A DNA stretch of 64,000 nt from Candidatus Saccharibacteria bacterium UBA5148 (GCA_002413835.1 DHXU01000006.1:2386-66385); one strand, 5' to 3'; positions 24,106 through 32,241 are shown, counted from the first letter of the stretch. Numbers and translations: made by a program. Notes: generated from the letters alone by a model not told the origin.

Positions 24106-26319
24106 ATGTTGTTAACAATAATAGTCGGACTACTAGTACTATTTATCTTCGTTATTGCCACTTTGGTACTCATGAGTAGTAATAAGCTACGACTTAACAA
24201 AATTTTTTCCTTAGTATCGTATGTTCTGGCAATCTGGATAACGTCAAACTACATCGGCTCTAACTATAAAGATCACTATCTTTCATATTATTTTACTTAC
24301 GCGGACTTTTTCACTGGCGCCCTCGCGCTTTACTGCTGTTGGCTGCTGACATCAGCCTTGCTGGCATCCACTGGCGCAAAGTACAGAATAGCAATCTGGC
24401 AGCAAAAAATTGATTTGATTTTATTTTTCTTAGCCCTGCTTGCCATGGCGAGCACCTGGGCGCCTTATGTGGTGCGCGTAAAATATGCTGCCTCTACCGG
24501 TACTGTGGTTGACTACAATGCAGGGTTTGTATTGTATGCGGGTATATTGGCCATCCTGATAGTACTTGGTATCATTAATATTTTCCTAGCATTTCGAAGC
24601 GCATCTGGGCGTATGAAGAAGCAGATGAGTACTATTGCTGTAGGTATTTTTGTTGCAACTGTTTCTGCAGGGATCACCAATCTCGTGTTGCCGCAACTTA
24701 CGACTTCGAAGACGATTAACCTTATAGGTGGGAATTTTGCATATCTTGGAGTTGCTGTCTTTGTAGCCGCCACGTACTATTCGATTGCATTTCATAAGTT
24801 GTTCGATATCAGATTTTATGTAGTCCGAGCTGCAGCATACGGACTGACTCTTGCTATTGTGAGCACGCTCTATATCGCACCAATTTTGTATGTCGCGGAT
24901 TTATTGATACCTGGCCCAGAGATGCGGCCGGCTGTCTTTATTGCCGTTCTGTTATTTATGTCCCTGGCTGCGGCCTTATATGAAAATATTAGAAAAGTGT
25001 TTGATCGATCGACCAGCAGGCTATTTTTCCGTGATGCTTACGACCCTGAAAGTTTTATTGCTGAGCTAAACCAGGCAGTTGTATCTCACCTTGATTTAGA
25101 GCCGCTGTTAACTAAAGCCAGCGATGTTATATGTCGTAACCTAAAAGCAGAGTATTGTGTTGTCGGGCTGCGAGATACTGCACAGGCTCCACGTAGAGTT
25201 ATTGGTACAGAGGCTAAAAAATATTCTCAGCATGACGTGGACATCGTAAGGAAAATGGCCCCCTACCTGCCGAGGAGGGTTGTATTGACGGAGGCAATAG
25301 TTGAAGAGGCGCCAGAATTATATAAGGTCTTACATAGCAATAATATCTCGGTGCTGGCTATACTCGTACGTGAACTGAATGATCAGGAGCAGCCGCTCGG
25401 TAATATCATACTTGGTCCGAAGAAAAGCGGTGGAGCGTATACTGCGCAGGATGTCCGGATTCTTGAGACCGTAATTAACGGCTTGATAGTAGCCATCCAG
25501 AATGCCCTGAGCTTCGAAGAGATTCAGAAATTCAACGTGACACTGCAGCAGCGGGTTGAGGATGCGACCCGGCAGCTGCGGCGGACGAATGCCAAGCTGG
25601 AGGCGCTTGATGAGACGAAGGATGACTTTATCAGCATGGCGTCGCACCAGTTGCGGACTCCTTTGACGGCGGTGAAGGGATATCTGAGCATGGTACTGGA
25701 GGGCGATGCTGGCGCAGTCGGGCCGTTGCAGAAGAAGATGTTGAACCAGGCGTTTATGAGCTCGCAGCGTATGGTCTTCCTGATTGCTGACCTTTTGAAC
25801 GTTTCGCGGCTGAAAACGGGAAAATTCGTGATTGACCGGACGCCTCTGAACCTGGCGAATCTGATTCAGGAAGAGATCGGCCAACTGCGTGAGACTGCCA
25901 GCAGCCAATCGCTGACGTTGACCTATGAGAAGCCGAAGGATTTCCCGATGCTGATGCTCGACGAGACGAAGACGCGGCAGGTTGTGATGAACTTTATCGA
26001 CAATGCGATCCACTACACGCCAGCTGGCGGGCATATCCGGGTTGAACTGGACGAGAAGCCCCATAGTGTCGCGCTGCGGGTGTATGACGATGGTATCGGT
26101 GTGCCGAGGAGCGAGCAGCATCATCTGTTTACGAAGTTTTATCGGGCGGCCAATGCGCGCCGCGAACGGCCGGACGGCACGGGGCTGGGATTGTTTATGG
26201 CTAAGAAAGTGGTGGTTGCAGAGGGCGGGGCAGTTGTCTTCGAGAGCAAGGAGAACAAGGGCAGCACCTTTGGATTTACGCTTCCAAAGGATAAATTGCT
26301 GGTGCAAGCGGCACAGTAG
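24106..26319 (+). CDS. 7TM-GAF sensor histidine kinase
   Basis: 737 residues. About eight membrane helices fill residues 1-300. A GAF-like domain follows (about 325-460, DAYDPESFIAELNQAVVSHL), then a coiled coil, the HisKA domain with the phospho-acceptor His in SMASHQLRTPLTAVKGYLSM (about residue 513) and the HATPase domain with N box NFIDNAIHYTP, G1 DDGIGVP and G2 GTGLGLFMAKKVV. It autophosphorylates in response to an unknown membrane or cytoplasmic signal. No response regulator is fused; the two single-domain receivers at 21.3-22.1 kb are candidates. The first two thirds are AT-rich and the part after about 25440 GC-rich, suggesting a mosaic gene. Confidence 0.93.
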   Translation: MLLTIIVGLLVLFIFVIATLVLMSSNKLRLNKIFSLVSYVLAIWITSNYIGSNYKDHYLSYYFTYADFFTGALALYCCWLLTSALLASTGAKYRIAIWQQKIDLILFFLALLAMASTWAPYVVRVKYAASTGTVVDYNAGFVLYAGILAILIVLGIINIFLAFRSASGRMKKQMSTIAVGIFVATVSAGITNLVLPQLTTSKTINLIGGNFAYLGVAVFVAATYYSIAFHKLFDIRFYVVRAAAYGLTLAIVSTLYIAPILYVADLLIPGPEMRPAVFIAVLLFMSLAAALYENIRKVFDRSTSRLFFRDAYDPESFIAELNQAVVSHLDLEPLLTKASDVICRNLKAEYCVVGLRDTAQAPRRVIGTEAKKYSQHDVDIVRKMAPYLPRRVVLTEAIVEEAPELYKVLHSNNISVLAILVRELNDQEQPLGNIILGPKKSGGAYTAQDVRILETVINGLIVAIQNALSFEEIQKFNVTLQQRVEDATRQLRRTNAKLEALDETKDDFISMASHQLRTPLTAVKGYLSMVLEGDAGAVGPLQKKMLNQAFMSSQRMVFLIADLLNVSRLKTGKFVIDRTPLNLANLIQEEIGQLRETASSQSLTLTYEKPKDFPMLMLDETKTRQVVMNFIDNAIHYTPAGGHIRVELDEKPHSVALRVYDDGIGVPRSEQHHLFTKFYRAANARRERPDGTGLGLFMAKKVVVAEGGAVVFESKENKGSTFGFTLPKDKLLVQAAQ

Positions 26320-26510
26320 ATCTCGTTGTCCCGGCAGTTCTGTCATAGCCCGGCGCCCACGCCTTCGATTGACAGATAGGCGCCATGATGATACTATTTT
26401 GTAATTCCGTTCGGCACTTCAACTCCTGACCCGGCATTTCTGTCAGCGGTGTTCGTTTACAAGTCGAATCATTACAGTACAAGTTTCAAATGTGTGTAGT
26501 CTGGAGGGCT
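26320..26510. other. intergenic with a direct-repeat end
   Basis: No gene. Contains the first copy (26456-26476) of a 21-nt direct repeat whose second copy is at 27649-27669. Confidence 0.5.
26456..26476 (+). repeat. 21-nt direct repeat, copy 1
   Basis: Begins tttacaagtcgaatcattac and differs from copy 2 at 27649-27669 at one position. Related, more diverged copies lie on the minus strand at 27486-27506 and 29121-29141. Confidence 0.75.
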
Positions 26511-26570
26511 GAAGCAATGCAGATTCGTCCCGCTTTACGGATGTAATGCCGTACGAATCTGCATTGCTTC
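26511..26570. repeat. perfect 18-bp inverted repeat, strong hairpin
   Basis: gaagcaatgcagattcgt (26511-26528) and acgaatctgcattgcttc (26553-26570) pair perfectly around 24 nt. There is no T-run, so it is not a typical terminator. Confidence 0.85.
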
Positions 26571-26629
26571 TGTGGCTGTTGAGTGTTTATTCCGGCTGCT
26601 GCCTTGCAGACACGCATACCTGACTAGCT

Positions 26630-26767
26630 ACGTTGACCGTCCCTTATAAGAGGCGGCTTTGTACGGATTCTGTCCGTAGTAAGCTGCCCCTTAGGGGATG
26701 TATCAGCCTTTCAAGCCGGTAATCCTACCGACTGAAAGTACCTACTCATCCCTGGATTGGGGACGAC
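26630..26767 (+). ncRNA. structured leader or small RNA candidate
   Basis: Successive hairpins (tacggattctgtccgta; ccccttagggg; ctttcaagccggta with taccgactgaaag) fill the 140 nt before the ATG at 26768. It could be a leader RNA. No known riboswitch class is recognised. Confidence 0.35.
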
Positions 26768-27262
26768 ATGCTGAAGACGAGAACTTGGTTGATAATTCTG
26801 GCTGTGTTGGCGTTCGTATTTTTTGCCTACGGCTACTTCGTGTTTCTGAAGAGTCCCGATAAGCAGCAGTGCGGCGACATCAAGATCTCTACGACGCAGA
26901 CCTGCGCCGTTTCCGACCCCGAGCCGACCGCGACCGCCTCGTCGACACCTACGTCGACAGCAAACCCGGCTGCCCTGCCGAGAATCACGCCCCGTGCTCC
27001 GCGGACACCAACCCCGACACCGACGCCGACAGCTACGCCCAGCAAGACACCGACGCCGACCCCAACTGTCACGCCGACTCCAACTCCGACAGCTACGCCC
27101 ACGTCCAGCCCGACCATCACTCCGACGCCGACCAAGACTCCGACGCCCACCCCTAGCGCAACGCCGACACCGACAACTCGGCTCCGGGTCTCGTGTCCGC
27201 CTACCAAGGTTCCGGGCCAGTTCGGTGCCAAGTGCTACGCGCCCAAGCCGCCCCATCTCTGA
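26768..27262 (+). CDS. membrane-anchored Thr/Pro-repeat protein
   Basis: 164 residues: one N-terminal membrane helix (about 7-27, WLIILAVLAFVFFAYGYFVF), a short Cys-containing part, a linker of about 85 residues made of TPTPTPTAT-type repeats, and a C-terminal tail with two cysteines (SCPPTKVPGQFGAKCYAPKP). This looks like an extracellular stalk or wall-spanning linker with a small disulfide-bonded end. The gene is GC-rich with C/G third positions, unlike neighbours, which suggests transfer or repeat-driven bias. It is preceded by structured DNA. Several antisense frames exist but follow from the repeat. Confidence 0.7.
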   Translation: MLKTRTWLIILAVLAFVFFAYGYFVFLKSPDKQQCGDIKISTTQTCAVSDPEPTATASSTPTSTANPAALPRITPRAPRTPTPTPTPTATPSKTPTPTPTVTPTPTPTATPTSSPTITPTPTKTPTPTPSATPTPTTRLRVSCPPTKVPGQFGAKCYAPKPPHL

Positions 27263-27384
27263 ACCAAGCAAGAGCCGTGCACTATCTCCCAGGAGATGCG
27301 TGTGTGAGTGTCAGGCACTCGAACGGCTCACATTGGGAACTTCCCAGGTGAGTATGTGAATAGCTAGTTGCCTGTGTGCGTGCA

Positions 27385-27462
27385 GTGCGAAAAGAGTAAT
27401 GTAAATGGTCAAGTCCGGGAGCCTGCGCTTCTGAACCCGAGCCCCAGCTCCTCTTTTCGCAC
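27385..27462. repeat. 12-bp perfect inverted repeat with 54-nt loop
   Basis: gtgcgaaaagag (27385-27396) and ctcttttcgcac (27451-27462). One of a series of long-loop hairpins in this region. Confidence 0.7.
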
Positions 27463-27648
27463 ACGTACCAAATATATACGTGTTTTGTAATGATTTGATT
27501 GCTGTTGCCCGCCTGGAAAGCCAGGCATGAGTAAAGCCAGGCATGAGTTTGACACAACAGTGCGATTATTATAAAATGTTGCTACCTTGAGACTATACAC
27601 CGGGCGTGACTGACAACGCCGGGACTGTATAGTTGACGAGGCTGCTCA

Positions 27649-27669
27649 TTTACAAGTCGAATTATTACA
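27649..27669 (+). repeat. 21-nt direct repeat, copy 2
   Basis: 20 of 21 nt identical to 26456-26476. The pair brackets the Thr/Pro-repeat gene and could be ends of an inserted element. Confidence 0.75.
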
Positions 27670-27699
27670 TTTTATAGCGCTGCATCGGTCACCTGGCTC

Positions 27700-27751
27700 A
27701 CCAGTGTGGGCCGCAATCTCGTATGATGTACGGACTGCGGCCTGCACTGGT
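27700..27751. repeat. 16-bp near-perfect hairpin
   Basis: accagtgtgggccgca (27700-27715) pairs with tgcggcctgcactggt (27736-27751) apart from one internal mismatch, with a 20-nt loop. Confidence 0.65.
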
Positions 27752-27842
27752 TGCCGTGCTTGTTGAGACAGTTTCGAACTGTTTCCAAGTGTTACCACTG
27801 CAGTGCGTACTACATTATGTGTGAAACTTTCTTACATCTGGA

Positions 27843-27903
27843 AGGGAGTGGCTTGATACGGATAATACGCCCGTAGAGTATTGTCCGCAGCCAGTCACTC
27901 CCT
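27843..27903. ncRNA. long near-continuous hairpin, possible structured RNA
   Basis: agggagtg...agtcactccct encloses a second stem cggataatac with gtattgtccg (one mismatch). The whole folds into one 60-nt rod, 70 nt before the PKD gene. Confidence 0.45.
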
Positions 27904-27973
27904 ATCCGGGGATACGCGTGGCCTGTGCCGGTAAGATACCAGTACAGCAAACTTAGGTCCCCGAGGAGGAGAC

Positions 27974-28882
27974 ATGCACGTTTGGCTTGGTTTGTGGGAA
28001 CTTGTGCTGATCATCGTGCCCGCCGTTCTGGCGGTCTGGTACTGGCTTCGCCCCTGGCGGCCTGTACTACTACGAGCCCGGCTCGGAAAGGCACTGGCAT
28101 GGGTCACCCTGCTCGGCCTGTTCACGGGACCATTCTGGTGGCTCCTGACGCTCTATCACGACACGAACGCCCCTGGTAATCACCTGTGGACGAATCCGTG
28201 GTGGTTCACCTGGTTCTGGGGAATCCTGATTCCGCAGCCCTGGGTGGCCGTGGTGTGGCTGGTTGCTGTCTTCTTGTTGGTGATCAACAAGGGACTGTGG
28301 CTCGCCCGCATCTTGATCGTGCTGTTGCTGGTGGTGATGCTGTGCGGTGTCGACTGGAGTGATCCTGTCAACAACCTGCAGCAGGAACCGGCCGCCAGCC
28401 AGGCAGCTCAGTCGAAGGACCCTGTGTGTGTACAGATGAGACAGCCGGTCTACGATGCCCAGACAGAGCTCAACCGTGTCAACGGTGACGAGCTGCTGTC
28501 CAGGAACGCCCTGAACCGGCTCAAGGCTGCCCGCAAGGGGGTAATAAGCGCCTGGCGAGAGTGTCTGCCGGTGATGAGAACCACCATCAAGCTGCTCCCG
28601 CAGGAGGGGTGCAGTCGTACTGTTACGTTCGTGGTACACACCACCTACGCCGGTACGGACCTGAGAGGTGACGAAGACAACGGTGGCGAGTACGAATGGC
28701 TGTTCGGCGACCCTAACCGGGCAAACAGCTCGCACACCGACCAGGCCAACATCACCAAGACCTACACCGTCCCAGGTACCTACACCGTGACGATGTGGCC
28801 GACCGACGTCTGGAAGGTAGATGGCGAGGATGAATATCCCCCCGTCACCCTCCGGGTGAAAATACCGCGGCCGCACTGCTAG
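27974..28882 (+). CDS. polytopic membrane protein with C-terminal PKD-like domain
   Basis: 302 residues. Three or four membrane helices (about 5-22, 35-55, 85-103, 108-130), then an extracytoplasmic part with a helical segment and a PKD-like beta-sandwich at the C-terminus (YEWLFGDPNRANSSHTDQAN, then TYTVPGTYTVTMWPT). PKD domains mediate surface contacts, often in glycan-binding or adhesive proteins. Four cysteines may form disulfides. SD gaggagg precedes the ATG. Codon use is strongly GC-rich (CTG, GTG, ACC), unlike the core genes, pointing to acquisition from a high-GC bacterium, possibly an actinobacterium. Function unknown. Confidence 0.7.
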   Translation: MHVWLGLWELVLIIVPAVLAVWYWLRPWRPVLLRARLGKALAWVTLLGLFTGPFWWLLTLYHDTNAPGNHLWTNPWWFTWFWGILIPQPWVAVVWLVAVFLLVINKGLWLARILIVLLLVVMLCGVDWSDPVNNLQQEPAASQAAQSKDPVCVQMRQPVYDAQTELNRVNGDELLSRNALNRLKAARKGVISAWRECLPVMRTTIKLLPQEGCSRTVTFVVHTTYAGTDLRGDEDNGGEYEWLFGDPNRANSSHTDQANITKTYTVPGTYTVTMWPTDVWKVDGEDEYPPVTLRVKIPRPHC

Positions 28883-28894
28883 CGCCACGACAAT

Positions 28895-28961
28895 GTCCCG
28901 GGACTGATGCTTCGCCCTCCAGGCGAACGTAAGGTAGCCTCGTGCTATCCAGTCCCGGGAC
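28895..28961. repeat. 12-bp inverted repeat with inner hairpin
   Basis: gtcccgggactg and cagtcccgggac are perfect arms, enclosing ttcgccctccaggcgaa. It lies right after the PKD gene and may end its transcript, though no T-run follows. Confidence 0.65.
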
Positions 28962-29003
28962 CTCGGCGGCTTCACAGAATACCGCATACATGTAGTACGA
29001 ACC

Positions 29004-29091
29004 CGAAGCGGGATGGATTATGACGACCCAGAGGTTTGCATCGGCGAGACGTCGACCAACCTTATATGCTTCATCGCATCATCCCGCTTCG
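29004..29091. repeat. 12-bp inverted repeat with 64-nt loop
   Basis: cgaagcgggatg (29004-29015) and catcccgcttcg (29080-29091). Another long-loop hairpin of the 26.5-30.7 kb series. Confidence 0.7.
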
Positions 29092-29508
29092 CCCCCACCT
29101 ATGATTTCCAAGCTGTGTACTGTAATAATTTGATGTGTAGACGTGCTTTCCTGTGGATAAGCACTACCGTATGACATGGTTTTGTGTTAAACTCATTGAT
29201 AGTTTCTACAAGCCGTGACTGGCCGCTCGAAAATCTAAAAACTGATCGATAGCCCTGAGCTGGTAAGAGCAAAGGGCTGAGTCGTCGGTCCAAAAACAAT
29301 TCCAGCTCACGCAAGCTGTTTTGGCTGGTTGTAAATTCGTATCTGTTATGTTACAATTTTCCGGTGTTAACACCGGCTAAAACCCAGTGTTGATATAGTT
29401 ATGCACAGAGTAATGGCTTGTGCTCACGGTCCCATATAGCTTCGCCATAGTAGTCCCATTGTTCGGAAGATGCCTCCAAGTAAACTTGTCGTCGCCTTCA
29501 TGTACAAT
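29092..29508. other. intergenic, no gene recognised
   Basis: Contains a diverged copy of the 21-nt repeat (29121-29141, minus) and a perfect 16-bp palindrome ccggtgttaacaccgg (29361-29376 region). A 71-codon minus-strand frame (29099-29314) has no supporting SD, promoter or recognisable protein. Confidence 0.4.
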
Positions 29509-29583
29509 GGTCCCATCGTCTATCGGTTAGGACATCGGGTTTTCATCCCGGCAAGAGGAGTTCGACTCTCCTTGGGATCACCA
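29509..29583 (+). tRNA. tRNA-Glu (anticodon TTC)
   Basis: 75 nt: acceptor ggtccca with tgggatc, D-arm cgtctatcggttaggacat, anticodon loop ttttcat (TTC), T-arm aggagttcgactctcct, encoded CCA. Confidence 0.97.
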
Positions 29584-29695
29584 TCAGAATGTTACAGATT
29601 AGAATTAGCGTCTAGGTTTAGTAATATACCTCGGGCGCTTTTTTCGTATCTGTTAAATAGTTCGATTCTCTATTTATAATGGTATACTGAAGTTC

Positions 29696-30226
29696 ATGAG
29701 TACAGAGCGAGTCATTGCGGCACACAATGAAATAGAAGCTGGGTTAAATAAAGCAACCGACCGAACTGTTGAAGCTCTAAAGAGTTTTGCAGCGATAAAG
29801 CCTGAAGAAAACGAGATTTATGCTTGTTTTGAGCTATTTTGGGAGCAAGATTATACGCTTGGATATAATAAGTTTCTTGTTAAGAATTCTGATGGAAAAC
29901 AGACACTTGACACAGATTGGGGACCAGCAGGTGATATGGGTTCAAGCTTTCTGCCCGAAGTAATGGACTATTTTGATAGTTACTACCAAAGCATGTCTAA
30001 GGAAACGGAGTTCACACAAGACGAGGGTATCGATTTCAGTGAAAAGCTAGGGAAATCTCTATTTGGCTGGTTTGCAAATTGCTGGCAGGCTGCGGGAGGC
30101 GAGAATAGTGAACTCCCTACCTATTTCTGTTTTGAAAAGGAATATAAAGTTCGGGACCTCAAAACAGGTGAAATTATGAGCGAAAAAGAGGCTGCTCAAA
30201 AATTAGGATATACTGGCATTACTTGA
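29696..30226 (+). CDS. hypothetical soluble protein, cassette gene behind tRNA-Glu (176 aa)
   Basis: AT-rich gene unlike the GC-rich genes on either side. The sequence is acidic with a helical start (EIEAGLNKATDRTVEALKSF), then aromatic-rich FELFWEQDYTLGYNKFLVKN and a C-terminal YKVRDLKTGEIMSEKEAAQK. The pattern of a Trp/Phe-rich central part recalls SMI1/Imm-type or DUF4303-like immunity proteins, but this is not a firm match. TATACT lies 7 nt before the ATG. It is followed by a CCA-ending junction and a terminator, the same layout as the units behind tRNA-Gly. Confidence 0.6.
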   Translation: MSTERVIAAHNEIEAGLNKATDRTVEALKSFAAIKPEENEIYACFELFWEQDYTLGYNKFLVKNSDGKQTLDTDWGPAGDMGSSFLPEVMDYFDSYYQSMSKETEFTQDEGIDFSEKLGKSLFGWFANCWQAAGGENSELPTYFCFEKEYKVRDLKTGEIMSEKEAAQKLGYTGIT

Positions 30227-30237
30227 TTCCAGCGAAT

Positions 30238-30284
30238 GATTTCAGCAATGATTTGCTTATAAATCGGTGTGGCTAGGGTCACCA
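30238..30284 (+). repeat. possible CCA-ending junction of a tRNA-Glu cassette
   Basis: Ends ctagggtcaccataag, resembling the tRNA-Glu end gggatcaccatcag. A terminator follows 40 nt later, as in the other arrays. Confidence 0.4.
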
Positions 30285-30324
30285 TAAGAGATTTTTCTGA
30301 GCTTAGCAGCTTAAAGATCGAATT

Positions 30325-30350
30325 CACCCCTGTAAAAAGGGGTGTTTTTT
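30325..30350 (+). terminator. rho-independent terminator
   Basis: cacccc-tgtaaaaa-ggggtg hairpin followed by tttttt. Confidence 0.88.
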
Positions 30351-30410
30351 GTGTTCCGTAATTTAAATCTTCGTAGGTTGGCAGCTGGTCGAACAATACT
30401 GTGAATAGCT

Positions 30411-30602
30411 GGTGCAGTGGCGGCTTGGGTGCCTGCTAGTTTCTTTGAAAAGCTATTCCTTACCTCTCACCCAGTGTTATCGGCAATCTAGGGCCCACTT
30501 GTTGGAACATTGAGTGCAGTTGTCAGTTTTGTTTGTAATGTCACTCAATTCGCTGCCAATACAGCTCATCAGCACGGCTGTTACTCCGTGGTTGAGTTAA
30601 GG
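30411..30602 (+). pseudogene. permease remnant (YraQ/DUF318-like)
   Basis: The frame reads GAVAAWVPASFFEKLFLTSH then PVLSAI, a stop (TAG in place of an expected Trp TGG), then GPLVGTLSAVVSFVCNVTQF. This matches the end of one block and the H..WGP..GP..A..SFVCSxGN motif of predicted permeases of the DUF318/UPF0718 family as I remember it. There is no start, an internal stop and no continuation after the motif, so the gene is dead. Confidence 0.55.
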
Positions 30603-30603
30603 A

Positions 30604-30667
30604 CGGTTGCGCGGGGCAGTGAATGGATGTGCATTGGATAGCACTATCATCACTGCGCCGGCAACCG
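30604..30667. repeat. hairpin with about 17-bp interrupted stem
   Basis: cggttgcgcggggcagtga pairs with tcactgcgccggcaaccg with small bulges. Convergent position between the dead permease and the minus-strand gene at 30751. Confidence 0.6.
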
Positions 30668-30750
30668 CCCGGAAGATTGGAGGCTCTTCCAGCCTATTGG
30701 ACATTAGAAGGAAGTATTTTCACCTCCTTCAAGGTTGTCGCTTCGCCGGG

Positions 30751-31263
30751 TTAGAGGGTCTGCGGAGCTCGCCGGTTGGCGACGAATGTCAGAACGAACA
30801 TCGCAGCTCCGAGAACCAGCAGGCCGAAACCACCGATGATGGCGTAGGTGCCGATGGTCCAGCCGAAGTAAGCGCTGAGGAGCATGCCGCGCAGCGTGTC
30901 GCCGGTGAGGGCGGTTGCCCGTGCCGGGTCCGCCTTGTCCAGCTGCGCGTACGACTTGCCGTTCGTGGCCTCCTGCACGTGCACCCAGATGAAGTTGTCG
31001 GCGTACACCTTGGCCTGTGTCCCTGTCGTCAACTCCTGACCTGCGTACTTCGCGACGGCGGCCTTGTCACCTGCCGGCAGTGCGTTGAGCCCTTCGCTCC
31101 CCTTGTCGGGGAACGTGATGTGCTCCTGGCTGAGCTGCTGCGTCACCTGGTCGTGCGAGGTGTAGCCGAGGACAAGGGCCATGCCACCTCCCGCCAAGAG
31201 CGCGACCGAGAAAGCGATCCCGATGATCACGAACAGCCGGCGAAGCTGTGAGAGAGTACTCAT
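30751..31263 (-). CDS. two-helix membrane protein with extracytoplasmic domain, actinobacterial-like
   Basis: 170 residues: a membrane helix at about 9-31 (LFVIIGIAFSVALLAGGGMA), an external region of about 90 residues (HDQVTQQLSQEHITFPDKGS...), and a second helix at about 135-160. GC-rich codon use and the overall layout resemble small conserved membrane proteins of actinobacteria. Function unknown. The start at 31263 (MSTLSQL) was chosen because the SD ggaaggag lies 9 nt upstream; the ATG at 31272 abuts that SD. Divergent from the TrmB-like regulator at 31429, which may control it. Confidence 0.7.
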   Translation of the reverse strand: MSTLSQLRRLFVIIGIAFSVALLAGGGMALVLGYTSHDQVTQQLSQEHITFPDKGSEGLNALPAGDKAAVAKYAGQELTTGTQAKVYADNFIWVHVQEATNGKSYAQLDKADPARATALTGDTLRGMLLSAYFGWTIGTYAIIGGFGLLVLGAAMFVLTFVANRRAPQTL

Positions 31264-31428
31264 TGTACTCATCTCCTTCCATGTTGTGGTTTCTACAGAA
31301 AGCGTTTGCTGCCTGCACTTCTATTGTCCGTTTGCACACTAATATCAACAATGTTTTCCTACAAATTGATGTGGAATCAAATATATGGTGTAGATTTACA
31401 GAGGTAGATTTGACTTATTTCATAAATA

Positions 31429-32241
31429 ATGTTGACTAAAAATTCGTCAACAACTACAATTGTATCCGTGGAAACAACTAAATTATTACAAAAAATTGGC
31501 TTCGAACCGCAAGAGGCTAAGGTGTATTTGGCGGTTCTTACCCTGGGCGAAGCAACGGTAACCGACATAGCAAAGCATGCCGGTGTTGTTCGGACTAGCT
31601 GTTACTATACGCTGCAGAAGCTGCAGCAAAAACGCATCGCTCACCCATACGTAAAGCGGGGTGTACATTATTGGGGAGTCGAGGAGCCACAGTGGCTATC
31701 AAACTGGCTTAACGATAAAAAAGCCACTCTGGATTACATAATGCCGGAACTAATGGCTATGCATTCGACTTTTGGTGCCAAGCCCAGCTTTACCTACTAC
31801 GAGGGGATACAGGGCGTAAAGCAAATATTACAAGATATCCTACAAGATAAAAACAGCTTACAGTCGATGAGCTCTATGGAAGACGCGTTGGCATTGCTTG
31901 GTCGGCAATTCCGATTCTTTATCACTAAGCGAGTTGAGCGTAGGATGTTTGTACAATTTATAACCAACCGCTCAGCCGAAACCGAAAAAATACAGCTGAA
32001 CGACGGCAAAGAGCATCGCCATACGCACTTTTTGCCCCCCGGCAAGAAAATAAAGAATATGAATTATATCTATGGCGACAAGATAGCTATACTATCATTA
32101 AACAAAAAAATGCCCATGGGTGTTATTATTAAAGACCCCGACGTTGCTTACACGCAAAGGATTCTGTTTGAGGCACTTTGGCAGCAATGCTACCACTATA
32201 GCAATGACGATATGCACGCCAACTATACGGCTGGACCTTAG
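31429..32241 (+). CDS. TrmB-like transcriptional regulator
   Basis: 270 residues. The N-terminal winged helix (about 18-85) reads LLQKIGFEPQEAKVYLAVLT, LGEATVTDIAKHAGVVRTSC and YYTLQKLQQKRIAHPYVKRG, the TrmB pattern. A helical linker follows, then a ligand-sensing part (FTYYEGIQGVKQILQDILQD) as in TrmB-type regulators, which sense sugars or other small molecules. It is AT-rich and divergent from the membrane protein at 30751-31263. The effector is unknown. Confidence 0.82.
   Translation: MLTKNSSTTTIVSVETTKLLQKIGFEPQEAKVYLAVLTLGEATVTDIAKHAGVVRTSCYYTLQKLQQKRIAHPYVKRGVHYWGVEEPQWLSNWLNDKKATLDYIMPELMAMHSTFGAKPSFTYYEGIQGVKQILQDILQDKNSLQSMSSMEDALALLGRQFRFFITKRVERRMFVQFITNRSAETEKIQLNDGKEHRHTHFLPPGKKIKNMNYIYGDKIAILSLNKKMPMGVIIKDPDVAYTQRILFEALWQQCYHYSNDDMHANYTAGP

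Noticed and set aside
25330..26346. 338-codon minus-strand frame opposite the histidine kinase
   Set aside because: It mirrors the GC-rich kinase core; the kinase motifs are complete on the plus strand.
26833..27231. Gly/Val repeat protein on the minus strand
   Set aside because: It is the antisense reading of the Thr/Pro codon repeats.
28070..28987. 305-codon minus-strand frame opposite the PKD protein
   Set aside because: The composition is Arg/His/Pro-rich as expected for an antisense frame of a GC-rich gene; the plus-strand gene has an SD, membrane helices and a PKD motif.
29099..29314. 71-codon minus-strand frame before tRNA-Glu
   Set aside because: No SD, -10 box or recognisable protein; it overlaps a repeat copy.
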